This document shows positions 47,737 through 57,909 of a stretch of DNA of 64,000 nt, one piece after another. This DNA is from Lysobacter panacisoli (GTDB lineage: Bacteria; Pseudomonadota; Gammaproteobacteria; Xanthomonadales; Xanthomonadaceae). Made by a program: the position numbers and the translations under genes. The notes below the pieces were generated by a model. It did not search any database. It was given only the letters and a program-made list of their open reading frames with translations, and was not told where the DNA came from. The stretch's first letter is position 1, and every line of letters starts with the position of its first letter. Location: positions 2,469,001-2,533,000 of the forward strand of contig NZ_VLNU01000001.1 of NCBI RefSeq assembly GCF_009765165.1, written 5' to 3'.

Positions 47737-48738
47737 ATGCGTGTACTAGTTCTGGGTCTTGCAATGCTTGCAATCTGCGCTTGCGGAAGGAAACCGCCTG
47801 ACGGCGGGGTGGAGGACGTGGGCGAAAGTGGTCTGCCGAAGAATCGGGTTGGTGCGGATGTTGTCAGTGCTGCCGCCAAAGCTGCACCCGTGGGCTCGAA
47901 CAGTGTTCCATTGCCTACGGGGCGTTCTCTGCGAGAGATCTCGAACTTGCTGACAAAGAGGTCCAAGGAGGGGGATGCGCGCGCTACGTGCCAACTCGCC
48001 TTGGAACTCGAGTTTTGTGCAGGGACAGAAAAACAAGCTGCATACCTCTCCGCTGTTGCCGAGAGAGTGCGCGCGTCCCAGCCAGGGCCTGCCACGTCGG
48101 CGGCCAAGAACGAGACACTTTCCACCATTTCTGAAATGGCTCAGCTTAGGGGCGAGTATTGCGAGGGGTTCGATAGCGTAGGGGCTGATGAAAGGGTAAA
48201 GCTGTGGCGCCAAGCCGCGAATCGCGGACACATAGCCTCAATGGTCCAATACGGCGCAGGCAGAGCATTCAACCCCAACGAAACATTAGCTGTTCTTGAT
48301 GAGCTTAAGGCCTATAAGCAAGACGGCGTGGCTTTCATGATGAAGGCGGCTCGCAGCGGGAATTTGCAGGCCAACTTGCTGCTCGCGCGCGCTTATGCGC
48401 CGAGTCCCTCTGCGCCTGAGCGTACCCCCTTCCTACGGCAGGCAGTCGAGAAAAGCTCAAGTACTTCGGTGGCGTACTACAAAGTCGCTGAAGAACTTCT
48501 TGGGCAAGCAACTGATGCCCCCGTGACGAACCTTCAGCTACGCGCTGAGATGGCAAGCGTCACTCATGGAATGTCTGACACAGAACTCGCAAAGGCGGAG
48601 GAGGTGTACGCCTCACTGCACCGCGAACTTGAAGTTGTGAACCCAGCGGTCGTTTCGGTTAGGGGTCTAAGCGACTTGGACCCATATCGAGCCGTTCCGG
48701 GGGACGAGCTTTGCAGTCAAGACGAGTTCTTGCGGTAG
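47737..48738 (+). CDS. Lipoprotein with Sel1/TPR-like repeats, atypical composition
   Basis: 333 residues, ribosome site GGAG. Signal with lipobox-like AICAC (MRVLVLGLAMLAICACGRKP), so a probable lipoprotein. The later part has helical repeat character (KLWRQAANRGHIASMVQYGA, MMKAARSGNLQANLLLARAY) resembling weak Sel1-like or TPR units. Lower GC than neighbours. Follows the preceding exported protein by 49 bases with the palindrome between; the two may form one acquired unit. Function unknown. Confidence 0.62.
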   Translation: MRVLVLGLAMLAICACGRKPPDGGVEDVGESGLPKNRVGADVVSAAAKAAPVGSNSVPLPTGRSLREISNLLTKRSKEGDARATCQLALELEFCAGTEKQAAYLSAVAERVRASQPGPATSAAKNETLSTISEMAQLRGEYCEGFDSVGADERVKLWRQAANRGHIASMVQYGAGRAFNPNETLAVLDELKAYKQDGVAFMMKAARSGNLQANLLLARAYAPSPSAPERTPFLRQAVEKSSSTSVAYYKVAEELLGQATDAPVTNLQLRAEMASVTHGMSDTELAKAEEVYASLHRELEVVNPAVVSVRGLSDLDPYRAVPGDELCSQDEFLR

Positions 48739-48869
48739 GCCGAGTGCTGCAGTGGCTTGGCATTCTGGCGCGTAGGGGGGGGGGCTGGCCTATCTTCCAC
48801 CGAGTGACCGAGGATGCCGGTTAAAGTCGAGTCGCATCACGTGGACATGGCTGGACGTACGATGCCGGC

Positions 48870-49171
48870 ATGTGGCCCCATCTCGGAAGCGCCATCACCG
48901 ACGCGCCGCGCACCTTCTACAAGCTGGACGGCGTCGAGGTCGCGCGCCCGTGGCAGACCGTGAGCGTGGACCGGCGCTGTTCGCGTCGTTGGACATTCAC
49001 TTGCCGTACGAGCAGCGGCCGAGGTCACGGGCCTGCAGCGGGGTAGAAGGCCGACGGCGGGGCGTCGAACTGTGGGCGGAGCGTCACCGGGATCGCCTAC
49101 AGCGCGAGGTCGCCGCCATCGAGGCGGCCAGGGACTATCTAAAGGAGTGCTTCCCTGTGTTTTTAAGCTAA
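48870..49171 (+). pseudogene. Decayed or frameshifted small gene
   Basis: A frame from ATG 48870 reads MWPHLGSAITDAPRTFYKLD plus GVEVARPWQTVSVD, sensible protein-like sequence, but soon loses this quality and stops early. A second frame overlapping it continues as GPALFASLDIHLPYEQRPRS and ends ELWAERHRDRLQREVAAIEA with a helical tail to 49171. A single-base shift near 48960-48975 would join them into one protein. A run of ten G (48775-48784) lies upstream. No family recognised. Confidence 0.35.
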
Positions 49172-49200
49172 TACGGAAGTTCTTAGCTTTGGGGCTCCCA

Positions 49201-49240
49201 AAACAAAAGCCCTGCAAAGGCTGGAACCTTTGCAGGGCTT
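49201..49240 (-). terminator. Terminator downstream of tRNA-Phe
   Basis: On the minus strand AAGCCCTGCAAAGG pairs with CCTTTGCAGGGCTT (14 bp, 6-base loop) and is followed by TTTTGTTT, 12 bases after the tRNA. Confidence 0.9.
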
Positions 49241-49251
49241 GGAATTTTGAA

Positions 49252-49327
49252 TGGTGGCCGGGGAGGGAATCGAACCCCCGACACGGGGATTTTCAATCCC
49301 CTGCTCTACCAACTGAGCTACCCGGCC
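49252..49327 (-). tRNA. tRNA-Phe (GAA)
   Basis: 76 bases read on the minus strand. Acceptor GGCCGGG pairs with CCCGGCC; D-arm TAGCTCAGTTGGTAGAGC; anticodon stem GGGGA/TCCCC with loop TTGAAAA (GAA); T-arm with GGTTCGATTCC; discriminator A and encoded CCA. Confidence 0.95.
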
Positions 49328-49499
49328 ATTCCGCAACGGGCAGGCCGTGCGAGGAGCGGAATGATACGGGGGGGCGCCGGACATGGCAAGCAGGATGTGC
49401 GCTGAACGGCCTCGGGCGCTGCGGTGGCGGGTGGTTCCGGGCGGTCGCATGATGGCGTCGAGACTCGATGCCGCAGCCTTCGCGCTGCAGGGAGCTCCG

Positions 49500-49952
49500 A
49501 TGAAAACCCCAATGAAATCCTTCGCGTTCGCCGCGCTGGTCGCCGTAGTGCTGGGCGCCTGTTCGACCGCGCGCATCAGCGATGCCGATCGCCTTGCGCT
49601 GTATCGCGCACACTCCGGCGCGCCCGTCGACAACTTCCAGTATTTCGGCCAGCTCGATGGCTGGACGCCGCTGGGCAATACCGCGCTGGCGGTATGGACG
49701 CGTCCCAGCGAGGTCTACCTGCTCGAATTGCAGGCCACCTGCCACGACCTCGACTTCGCCAATGCGATCACCGTGACCAACCAGTTCGGGCGCGTGTACT
49801 CGCGCTTCGACAAGGTCATCGTGCTCGGTCGCGGGACCAACAACATCCCGTGCTGGATACGCGAGATCCGCCCGGTCGACACCAAGGCGCTGCGGGCGGC
49901 GGAGAAGGAAAAGCGCGAGGCGCAGACGGCCGAACGCGGCAAGACGGCCTGA
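49500..49952 (+). CDS. DUF6491-like lipoprotein
   Basis: 150 residues from ATG 49500. Lipobox LGAC in the signal (FAALVAVVLGACSTA). The mature protein reads ISDADRLALYRAHSGAPVDN, FGQLDGWTPLGNTALAVWTR, VYLLELQATCHDLDFANAIT, then an IxCxIxEIRPVD end. The pattern matches a small family (DUF6491-like) common in xanthomonads, with a Cys pair that could form a disulfide. Function unknown; envelope-located. Confidence 0.72.
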   Translation: MKTPMKSFAFAALVAVVLGACSTARISDADRLALYRAHSGAPVDNFQYFGQLDGWTPLGNTALAVWTRPSEVYLLELQATCHDLDFANAITVTNQFGRVYSRFDKVIVLGRGTNNIPCWIREIRPVDTKALRAAEKEKREAQTAERGKTA

Positions 49953-50225
49953 TCAGCTCTCAGGCGGAACGTAGCCGGCGGGCTTCTCGGCATCGCCGCC
50001 GAACAGGAACTTCACCATCTCGCCTTCGAGGAAGGCGCGGTGCTGCGGGTTCATGGGAGAGAGACGGTTCTCGTTGATCAGCATGGTCTGGTGCGCGAGC
50101 CACGCCGCCCACGCCGCCTTGCCGATGTGCGCGAACACGCGCTTGCCCAGTTCGCCGGGCCAGGGCACGAAGTCGAGGCCTTCGGTGTCGCGCTTCTCGT
50201 ATTCGCAATGGACGGTGCGGGGCAT
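49953..50225 (-). CDS. yggX: Fe(2+)-trafficking/oxidative damage protection protein YggX
   Basis: 90 residues, beginning [20 protein letters not shown] and containing [18 protein letters not shown] and [20 protein letters not shown], diagnostic of YggX. It protects Fe-S proteins and limits free iron during oxidative stress. It starts 3 bases after the mutY stop, the usual mutY-yggX pair; MutY itself carries an Fe-S cluster, which fits. Confidence 0.97.
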   Translation of the reverse strand: MPRTVHCEYEKRDTEGLDFVPWPGELGKRVFAHIGKAAWAAWLAHQTMLINENRLSPMNPQHRAFLEGEMVKFLFGGDAEKPAGYVPPES

Positions 50226-50227
50226 GG

Positions 50228-51295
50228 TCAGGTTTCCGTGCGGGTTTCCAGCAGTCTGCGGATCGGTGCGGGAATGCCGAGCGAACCCAGCTCCTCGCGC
50301 GCGACCCAGCGGAGTGCGTCATTATCGCCGATGCGCGCGCGCAATCGTGTGCCGTGCCAGCGCAGTGGCTGCAACTGCAGACGATAGTGGCTGAAGGCGT
50401 GGTCGATCGGCGACAGCGCCTCGGCCTTCGCGTAGTCGCCCGAGAGATGCCGCTCGAACCAGTCGCGCGCGAGCGGCTCGTCGTCGGCCTGCGGCAACGT
50501 CCACAGCGAGGCCCAGATGCCCGTCGGCGGACGACGCAGCATCAGGATGCGCCCCTGCGCGTCCTCGGCCCACAGCACGTGTGCGTATTTCTGTGGTGGC
50601 GTCTTGCCCGGCTTAGGCGTAGGCAGCTCGGCGACGCGACCGTCGACGCGCGCCACGCAATCGTCCTGCAGTGGGCACAGCACGCAGGACGGATCGCTGC
50701 GTGTGCACAACGTCGCGCCGAGGTCCATCTGTGCCTGCGTGTAGTCAGGCATGCGCGCGTCGGGAGCACCCGTGACATGCTGTTCGGCCAGCTGCCACAG
50801 GCGCTTCTCGATCGCGGGCAGGCCCGGATATCCGCTCACGCCGTGATAGCGGCTGAGCACGCGCTTCACGTTGCCATCGAGGATTGCATGGCGGTCGCCC
50901 CAGGCTTGCGACGCGATCGCCGCCGCGGTGCTGCGGCCCACGCCGGGCAGCGCGGTGAGCGCATCGAGGTCGCGCGGAAGCTCGCCACCGTGCAGTTCGA
51001 CGCAACGAATCGCGGCGGCATGCAGGTTGCGCGCGCGAGCGTAGTAACCCAGGCCGGACCACAGCGCCAGCACGTCATCGAGCGGTGCTTGGGCGAGGTC
51101 GCGCAGCGTCGGCAGCGCCGCGACGAAACGTTCGAAGTACGGAGCGGCCGTCTTCACCTGCGTCTGCTGCAGCATGATCTCCGACAGCCACACGCGGTAA
51201 GGCGTGCGCGGATGCTGCCACGGAAGATCGTGGCGGCCGCTCACATCGAACCAGCGCAGCAGGCGCGTGGCGAAATCGTCATGCTTTCGGATCAT
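50228..51295 (-). CDS. mutY: A/G-specific adenine DNA glycosylase
   Basis: 355 residues. Removes adenine opposite 8-oxoguanine in the GO repair pathway. It has the N-terminal [20 protein letters not shown] catalytic region, the helix-hairpin-helix [18 protein letters not shown] with the catalytic Asp in NVKRVLSRY, the [4Fe-4S] cluster spacing C-x6-C-x2-C-x5-C ([18 protein letters not shown]) and a C-terminal Nudix-like MutT domain. Its start overlaps the AsmA-like gene stop by 4 bases. A start further upstream at 51757 would lie inside that gene. Confidence 0.97.
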   Translation of the reverse strand: MIRKHDDFATRLLRWFDVSGRHDLPWQHPRTPYRVWLSEIMLQQTQVKTAAPYFERFVAALPTLRDLAQAPLDDVLALWSGLGYYARARNLHAAAIRCVELHGGELPRDLDALTALPGVGRSTAAAIASQAWGDRHAILDGNVKRVLSRYHGVSGYPGLPAIEKRLWQLAEQHVTGAPDARMPDYTQAQMDLGATLCTRSDPSCVLCPLQDDCVARVDGRVAELPTPKPGKTPPQKYAHVLWAEDAQGRILMLRRPPTGIWASLWTLPQADDEPLARDWFERHLSGDYAKAEALSPIDHAFSHYRLQLQPLRWHGTRLRARIGDNDALRWVAREELGSLGIPAPIRRLLETRTET

Positions 51296-52554
51296 GGGAG
51301 CGCGTCTTCGCTGAATTCCACTTCGACGCCTTCCAGTCGTGCGCCTGCGATCTCGATCATCGGAGACGACAGCCGTCCCTGCAACGGCGGCAGCGGAGTG
51401 CCGCGATCGAAATCGTCGATCCACGCCAGCATGTCGTCGATACGCAGGCGTCCATCGAAGCGTGTCGCATCGCGACGAAGTTCCAGCGCGATTGGATCGG
51501 ACAGGTTCGCGCGGCCGCGATAGGCGAGCGCGAAGGGTAAAGGCGAGGTCGATTGCGACAGTGGTGCGGGCAGCTCGGGCCAAGCGCGCGGCCACGCCAG
51601 CAGCGCGCCGCGCAGGTCCAGTCGCAACGCGTCGCCGAACACCAGCGCGCCGGAGGACTCCAGGCTGGGCACCGGCCCACCGCCCCACACCACGGCGCCG
51701 AGCGGTGCAAGGCGCAGTTCGCCGTCGTGCACGCGCAGCCGGCCGGCCAGTCCCCAAGTGAAGGGCAGGGTGGTGTCGCCGCTGCGGTAGGTGGCGTTCG
51801 CGCCGATGCGCAGGCGGTCGAGTCCAAGGCCGTCATCGCCGTTGTGCAGACGGCCGGACAGTGTCGCCGTCATCGGCAGGGACCACGAATCGGATTGCAC
51901 GGTCACGTTGCCGCGCACGCCGAGCCCCGCATCCGCTGCGGGTTTCGTCACTGCCGCGACCACGTCGAACGGTACGCGCACGGTTCCGCTGACGATGCGC
52001 CCACGCAGCGTCGCGTGCGCCGCGCGCTGCGGCGCGAGGGAAGGCAGATCGACGTCGATCGCTTCCACGTTCCAGCCATCGCCGATTACCCTTCCGCGCA
52101 CGATGCGCAGGCCGTCGGTGAGCGTCGGAATGCGCGGCGGTTCGGACGGCGGACGTGTCGCCTGCCAGCGCTGCAAGGCAGCGAGATCGACTTCAGGCGC
52201 ATCCAGTTCGATGCGGCGCACGGTCAGGTCGGCGCCGCGCGCGCGCAGCGTCGACCAAGGCAGTTCGAGGCGGATGCGTTCGGCGCGCAGCACCGGTGTC
52301 GTCGCGCCGGGCTGGCGCGCGACCACGTCGCGGATCGAAAGCATCGGTATGCCGCGCAGGCGGTATTCGCTGGCGCCGCTCGCGGTGATCTCCAGTCCCA
52401 GCGCGTTGCCGACCTGCGCGAGCACCAGCCCGGCCACGCGGCTCGGACGCGACACCCAGTGCAGCGCCAGCGCGAAAAGCGCGAGCGTGACGAGGAGCGC
52501 GACGAGCGCGATCCGGCGGCGGCGCGAAGGAAGGGCGGGTTCCGGCGCTGCCAT
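51292..52554 (-). CDS. AsmA-family protein
   Basis: 420 residues. A single N-terminal membrane segment (RRIALVALLVTLALFALALH) anchors a long, mostly beta-stranded periplasmic domain. Repeated AsmA-type motifs include SGASEYRLRGIPMLSIRDVV and GLDRLRIGANATYRSG, and there is a C-terminal LQGRLSSPMIEIAGARLEG. AsmA-like proteins are bridge-like lipid-transfer proteins or affect outer membrane assembly. It lies between ftsY and mutY with 4-base overlap to mutY; family call is good, exact role unknown. Confidence 0.82.
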   Translation of the reverse strand: MAAPEPALPSRRRRIALVALLVTLALFALALHWVSRPSRVAGLVLAQVGNALGLEITASGASEYRLRGIPMLSIRDVVARQPGATTPVLRAERIRLELPWSTLRARGADLTVRRIELDAPEVDLAALQRWQATRPPSEPPRIPTLTDGLRIVRGRVIGDGWNVEAIDVDLPSLAPQRAAHATLRGRIVSGTVRVPFDVVAAVTKPAADAGLGVRGNVTVQSDSWSLPMTATLSGRLHNGDDGLGLDRLRIGANATYRSGDTTLPFTWGLAGRLRVHDGELRLAPLGAVVWGGGPVPSLESSGALVFGDALRLDLRGALLAWPRAWPELPAPLSQSTSPLPFALAYRGRANLSDPIALELRRDATRFDGRLRIDDMLAWIDDFDRGTPLPPLQGRLSSPMIEIAGARLEGVEVEFSEDALP

Positions 52555-52571
52555 GCGGACGGCGGCCGGCG

Positions 52572-53774
52572 TCAGGCGCCGAGGGACTCGGGAAGCAGGG
52601 CGTCGACGAAGGCGTCCGCGTCGAACACGCGCAGGTCTTCCGGACGTTCGCCGATGCCTGCGTAGCGGATAGGGATGCCGAACTCGCGCGCCAGCGCGAA
52701 CACCACGCCGCCCTTCGCAGTGCCATCGAGCTTGGTGACGACCAGTCCGGTCACGCCCACCGCGGCATGGAACTGGCGCAGCTGCGACAGCGCGTTCTGG
52801 CCAGTGGTGCCGTCGATCACCATCAACACTTCATGCGGCGCGGTCGGATCGAGCTTCTGCAGCACGCGCTTGATCTTGCCCAGTTCGGCCATCAGGCCCT
52901 GCTGCGTGTGCAGGCGTCCGGCGGTGTCGGCGATCAGCACCTGGGTGCCGCGCGCCTTGGCCGCCTGCAACGCATCGAACGCGACCGATGCGGCATCGGC
53001 GTTCTGTCCCTGCGCGACCACGGGCACGCCGTTACGGTCGCCCCAGGCCTGCAACTGCGCGACGGCGGCGGCGCGGAAGGTGTCGCCGGCGGCGAGCATC
53101 AGCGGACGTTCTTCGTCCTTGAAGCGCTTGGCCAGCTTGCCGATGGTGGTGGTCTTGCCGACGCCGTTGACGCCGACGGTGAGCAGGACGAAAGGCTTTG
53201 CATCGGTGTCGATATGCAGTGGCTGCGCGACCGGGCGCAGCATCGCCAGCAATTCCGAACGCAATGCGGAAAGCAGCGCACCGGCATCGGCGAACTCGCG
53301 CGCCTTCATGCGCGCGCGCAGCGATTCGACCAGCTGCGACGTCGCGGTGACGCCGACGTCGGCGGTGATCAGTGCGGTCTCGATCTCGTCGAGCAGGTCG
53401 TCGTCCAGGCGCGGATGGCGCGAGAACAGACCGCTGAAGCTGCGTGCGAACGTGCTGCCGCGCAGGCGTTCGCGCCAGCCGGTCTTGCCGGCGGAAGCCG
53501 GTGCGGTCTCGGTCGCGACGACGGGAGACGTGGCAGCCGGCGCGACCGGTTCGACGTCCAGCGCGGCGGCGATCACCTCGGCCGGGATGGGCTCGAGCTC
53601 GGCGGCGGGCGTCGCCGGCGCGGGTTCGATCACCGGCTCGATGCGGGCGGTGTCGGCTTCGGGATGCGGGAACGCGGCGGCGAGTTCCTCGACGCTGTAG
53701 TGCTCTTCGGCGCTCCCGGGCTTGGCCGATTCGGCCGGGGACTGGGGTTTCTTGCGACGGAAAAAGCTGAGCAT
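52572..53774 (-). CDS. ftsY: Signal recognition particle receptor FtsY
   Basis: 400 residues from ATG 53774 (MLSFFRRKKPQSPAE). An acidic A domain with Glu/Pro/Ala repeats (residues about 10-115) precedes the NG domain: Walker A GVNGVGKTTTIGKLAKRF, AGDTFRAAAVAQL, DTAGRLHTQQGLMAELGKI, and TKLDGTAKGGVVFALAREFG with the closing GIGERPEDLRVFDADAFVDAL. It receives ribosome-SRP complexes at the inner membrane for co-translational insertion. First gene of a minus-strand run with the AsmA-like gene, mutY and yggX; divergent from rsmD. Confidence 0.97.
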   Translation of the reverse strand: MLSFFRRKKPQSPAESAKPGSAEEHYSVEELAAAFPHPEADTARIEPVIEPAPATPAAELEPIPAEVIAAALDVEPVAPAATSPVVATETAPASAGKTGWRERLRGSTFARSFSGLFSRHPRLDDDLLDEIETALITADVGVTATSQLVESLRARMKAREFADAGALLSALRSELLAMLRPVAQPLHIDTDAKPFVLLTVGVNGVGKTTTIGKLAKRFKDEERPLMLAAGDTFRAAAVAQLQAWGDRNGVPVVAQGQNADAASVAFDALQAAKARGTQVLIADTAGRLHTQQGLMAELGKIKRVLQKLDPTAPHEVLMVIDGTTGQNALSQLRQFHAAVGVTGLVVTKLDGTAKGGVVFALAREFGIPIRYAGIGERPEDLRVFDADAFVDALLPESLGA

Positions 53775-53838
53775 CGAGGCGTCGTGGGGGAATGCGCGAG
53801 AATGCGCACATGCTAGCACCGGCCCCCACGCGACCCCG

Positions 53839-55003
<1,165 letters not shown>

Positions 55004-55065
55004 TCCGGCCAGGCTGGATCGAATGCTTCACCAACCTCTCAACCGATAACACCAAGGGGAACCCG

Positions 55066-55557
55066 ATGAAGACCACCACCCGCCTGATGCTGATCGCCTG
55101 CCTGTCGCTGCCCGTGCTGGCCGCGTGCAGCAAGCAGGACGACAAGACCGCCGCCGTTGCCCAGGCGCCGCTGGCCGCGCCGACCACCAACGACGGCAAC
55201 GCGTGGGACACGTACCTGACGCAGGTCGTCAACCGCCACATCGAAGGCGCGACCAGCGTCTACCTGTACACGCTGCCGGATCCGGCCGGTGCCGACTTCC
55301 AGGGTAACTACGACCGCCAGCTCGAGAAGGCGCAGGGCGACGTCGCCCGCGGTGGCGTCGAAGGCACGCTGCTGGCCTACGGCTCGCAGAACTCGGCCAA
55401 GTCGGCCGACCTGGCCGTCGCTTCGTTCGCCCAGGCCCAGCCGGGCATGATGAAGGGCGTGCGCGTGATGTTCATCGGTGCGCAGGCCGACAGCGATCGC
55501 GTCAAGGCCGCCGTCGAGCCGTCGGGCGCCAAGTACGAGTTCATCGAAGCCAAGTGA
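55066..55557 (+). CDS. Hypothetical lipoprotein
   Basis: 163 residues, ribosome site AAGGGGA. Lipobox LAAC (LIACLSLPVLAACSKQDD). The mature protein begins with a polar Ala-rich linker, then NAWDTYLTQVVNRHIEGATS and YLYTLPDPAGADFQGNYDRQ, with a C-terminal KGVRVMFIGAQADSDRVKAA and a closing GAKYEFIEAK. The family is not recognised with certainty; the beta/alpha ending suggests a small compact domain in the periplasm. It is a single-gene unit with two terminator-type hairpins after it. Confidence 0.72.
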   Translation: MKTTTRLMLIACLSLPVLAACSKQDDKTAAVAQAPLAAPTTNDGNAWDTYLTQVVNRHIEGATSVYLYTLPDPAGADFQGNYDRQLEKAQGDVARGGVEGTLLAYGSQNSAKSADLAVASFAQAQPGMMKGVRVMFIGAQADSDRVKAAVEPSGAKYEFIEAK

Positions 55558-55566
55558 TCTCCCCTG

Positions 55567-55636
55567 CATGGTCGCCTGGCGACCATGCCCGGACGGAGTG
55601 ACGCAACGGGTCCGCATCGCGGGCCCGTTGCCTTTT
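55567..55636 (+). terminator. Tandem hairpins ending the lipoprotein transcript
   Basis: First hairpin GCATGGTCGC/GCGACCATGC (10 bp, loop CTG) at 55567-55589. Second, CAACGGG/CCCGTTG with internal CCGC/GCGG at 55605-55631, followed by CCTTTTG. The second has the terminator tail; the first may protect the mRNA end. Confidence 0.7.
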
Positions 55637-55709
55637 GCGGGGTTCGCGACAGGACACTGTGTCCGCGCAGCCCGGGCTGGATCGCGCCGCGGCATGCGAC
55701 AATGCAACC

Positions 55710-55964
55710 ATGTCGCTCAAGATCAACGAGCTGTGCGTCAACTGCGACGTCTGCGAACCGGCCTGCCCGAACCAGGCGATCTCGCAGGGCGAGACGATCT
55801 ACGTCATCGACCCGGCGCGCTGTACCGAATGCGTCGGCCATTTCGATGAACCGCAGTGCGTGGTCGTCTGTCCGGTCGAGTGCATCGACCCCGACGCGGA
55901 CCATCCCGAAACCCACGAACAGCTGCTGGCCAAGCTGGCTCGGCTGCAGCAGGAGAGCACCTGA
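55710..55964 (+). CDS. yfhL: YfhL-type 2[4Fe-4S] ferredoxin
   Basis: 84 residues. Two cluster motifs: CVNCDVCEPACPNQAI and CTECVGHFDEPQCVVVCP, the second with the enlarged spacing typical of the YfhL/Alvin ferredoxin type (9 residues between the second and third Cys). A C-terminal helix HPETHEQLLAKLARLQQE follows. Electron carrier in the cytoplasm, partner unknown. Its stop overlaps the start of the next gene by one base (TGATG), so translation is coupled to the gamma-glutamyltransferase gene. Confidence 0.92.
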   Translation: MSLKINELCVNCDVCEPACPNQAISQGETIYVIDPARCTECVGHFDEPQCVVVCPVECIDPDADHPETHEQLLAKLARLQQEST

Positions 55965-57688
55965 TGCGAATGACGTTGCGTGCGCTGGCGATCGCCGGCG
56001 CGATGACCGCGAGCCTGCTGATCAGCGCAACGTTCCCGCTCCAGGCGGCACCGAAATCCCAGTCCGCCAATGCGCGGCCGCCGGGCGCGGCGATCGCCTC
56101 CGCGCACGCGCTGGCGACCGACGCCGGCATGCAGATGATCCGCCAGGGCGGCAACGCCTTCGACGCTGCGGTCGCGGTGTCGGCGACGCTCGCCGTGGTC
56201 GAGCCGATCAGCTCCGGCATCGGTGGCGGCGGATTCTTCCTGCTGCACGATGCGAAGAGCGGCAAGGACGTGTTCGTCGATGCGCGCGAAACCGCGCCGG
56301 CTTCGGCGACGCCGCAGGCGTTCCTCGATGCGAACGGCCAGCTCGATAACGACCGCGCCACCAACGGCCCGTGGTCGGCCGGCATTCCCGGCCTCCCCGC
56401 CGCGCTCGTGCACGTCTCGTCGAAGTACGGCCGGTTGCCGCTGAAGACCACGCTGGCGCCGGCGATCCGCATCGCGCGCGAAGGCTTCGAAGTGTACCCG
56501 CGCCTCGAACGCGGCTACGCCAGTCGTCGCGAGGTGATGGAACGCTATCGCGGCACGCGCGAAGTATTCCTTGCCGACGGCACGCCGCCGAAGGCGGGCG
56601 AGATCCTGAAACAGCCCGACCTGGCGCGCACGCTGGAACTGCTGGCGGACAAGGGTTTCGATGGCTTCTACAAGGGCGAAATCGCGCGCAAGCTGCTCGA
56701 CGCCGTGAAGGAAGAAGGCGGCCAGTGGCGCGCCGAGGAACTGAGCGGCTATCGCGTCAAGGAGCGCGAACCGCTGCGCCTGCGTTACCGCGGCTGGGAC
56801 ATCACCACCGCACCGCCGCCGTCGTCGGGTGGCGTGGCGATCGCGCAGATGCTGCAGATGCTGTCGGGCTGGGATCTGGCGAAGCTCGATGAAGCGCAGC
56901 GCACGCATCTGATCGCGGAGTCCATGCGACGCGCGTTCCGCGATCGCACGATCTACCTGGGCGATCCGGATTTCGTGAAGATGCCGGTCGCGCGACTGAC
57001 CAGCGCCGACTACGCCGCCGGCCAGCGTTCGAGCATCCACCCGACGAAGGCTACGCCCAGCGATCTGCTGCCGGGCGAGCCGGCGCCGCTGGAGGACGAC
57101 GAGACCACGCACTTCTCCATCCTCGACGCCGAAGGCAATCGCGTCTCGACGACGCAGACGGTGAACCTGCTGTACGGATCGGGGCTGGTCGCGCCGGGCA
57201 CGGGCGTGCTGCTCAACGACGAAATGGACGACTTCGCGCTGCGTCCCGGCACGCCCAACGCGTTCGGCGTGATGGGATTCGCCGCCAACGCACCTGCGGC
57301 GGGCAAGCGCATGCTCAGTTCGATGACGCCCAGTTTCATCGAATCCAAGGATGAACTGGCCGTGCTCGGCGCGCCCGGCGGCAGCCGCATCATCACCGAA
57401 GTGCTGATCGGCATCCTCGCCTACGACGACGGCCTGAGCGCGCAGCAGGTCGCCGCCAAGCCGCGCATCCACCACCAGTGGATGCCCGACGTGATCACCG
57501 CCGAACAGGGCGCGCTGTCGCCGGAAACCGTCAAGGCACTGGAAGCGATGGGCCACAAGGTCAACGCGGGCGAGCGGACCTGGGGCAACCTGCAGACGGT
57601 GTCCTGGAACAAGCGGACGAACACGCTGGAAGGCGGTACCGATCCGCGCAATCCGGTCGGCAAGGCGGATGTGCTGGTGAAGCCGTGA
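55964..57688 (+). CDS. ggt: Gamma-glutamyltranspeptidase
   Basis: 574 residues with a signal peptide (LRALAIAGAMTASLLISATF). It cleaves glutathione and related gamma-glutamyl bonds in the periplasm. Large-subunit features include GGNAFDAAVAVSATLAVVEP and SSGIGGGGFFLLHDAKSGKD; the autocatalytic Thr is in DDETTHFSILDAEGNRVSTT, from about residue 375; small-subunit PNAFGVMGFAANAPAAGKRM and GAPGGSRIITEVLIGIL follow. Normal length. Coupled by a one-base overlap to the upstream ferredoxin gene; a functional link between the two is not known. Confidence 0.95.
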   Translation: MRMTLRALAIAGAMTASLLISATFPLQAAPKSQSANARPPGAAIASAHALATDAGMQMIRQGGNAFDAAVAVSATLAVVEPISSGIGGGGFFLLHDAKSGKDVFVDARETAPASATPQAFLDANGQLDNDRATNGPWSAGIPGLPAALVHVSSKYGRLPLKTTLAPAIRIAREGFEVYPRLERGYASRREVMERYRGTREVFLADGTPPKAGEILKQPDLARTLELLADKGFDGFYKGEIARKLLDAVKEEGGQWRAEELSGYRVKEREPLRLRYRGWDITTAPPPSSGGVAIAQMLQMLSGWDLAKLDEAQRTHLIAESMRRAFRDRTIYLGDPDFVKMPVARLTSADYAAGQRSSIHPTKATPSDLLPGEPAPLEDDETTHFSILDAEGNRVSTTQTVNLLYGSGLVAPGTGVLLNDEMDDFALRPGTPNAFGVMGFAANAPAAGKRMLSSMTPSFIESKDELAVLGAPGGSRIITEVLIGILAYDDGLSAQQVAAKPRIHHQWMPDVITAEQGALSPETVKALEAMGHKVNAGERTWGNLQTVSWNKRTNTLEGGTDPRNPVGKADVLVKP

Positions 57689-57720
57689 GCGCTCCGCATC
57701 TCGCATCACGTGACTGGGCT

Positions 57721-57820
57721 GTCATCCCCGCGAAGGCGGGGATCCAACGGTCCGGCTATCACGCTCTCCGGAAAGCAGGATTACGACGGTGACGTGGATT
57801 CCCGCCTTCGCGGGAATGAC
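57721..57820. repeat. Palindromic intergenic repeat (REP/ERIC-like)
   Basis: Arms of 26 bases, GTCATCCCCGCGAAGGCGGG... and ...CCCGCCTTCGCGGGAATGAC, are inverted copies with two mismatches, separated by 48 bases. Each arm is itself a small hairpin CCCGC/GCGGG with a GAAG or CTTC loop. This is the common GTCAT-type dispersed repeat of many proteobacteria. It lies between ggt and the next gene. Confidence 0.85.
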
Positions 57821-57909
57821 AACGGAAAGAGGGCGCCGCACCCACGGGTCATTCGAGATTCCATATCCGCGGCGCTAGAATTCGGTAGTTCGCATTCCAC
57901 GGTGATGCC

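Noticed and set aside
46182..49330. Integrative element with attL/attR at tRNA-Phe
   Set aside because: No integrase gene and no duplicate of the tRNA 3' end were seen in the window; the composition shift alone is not enough.
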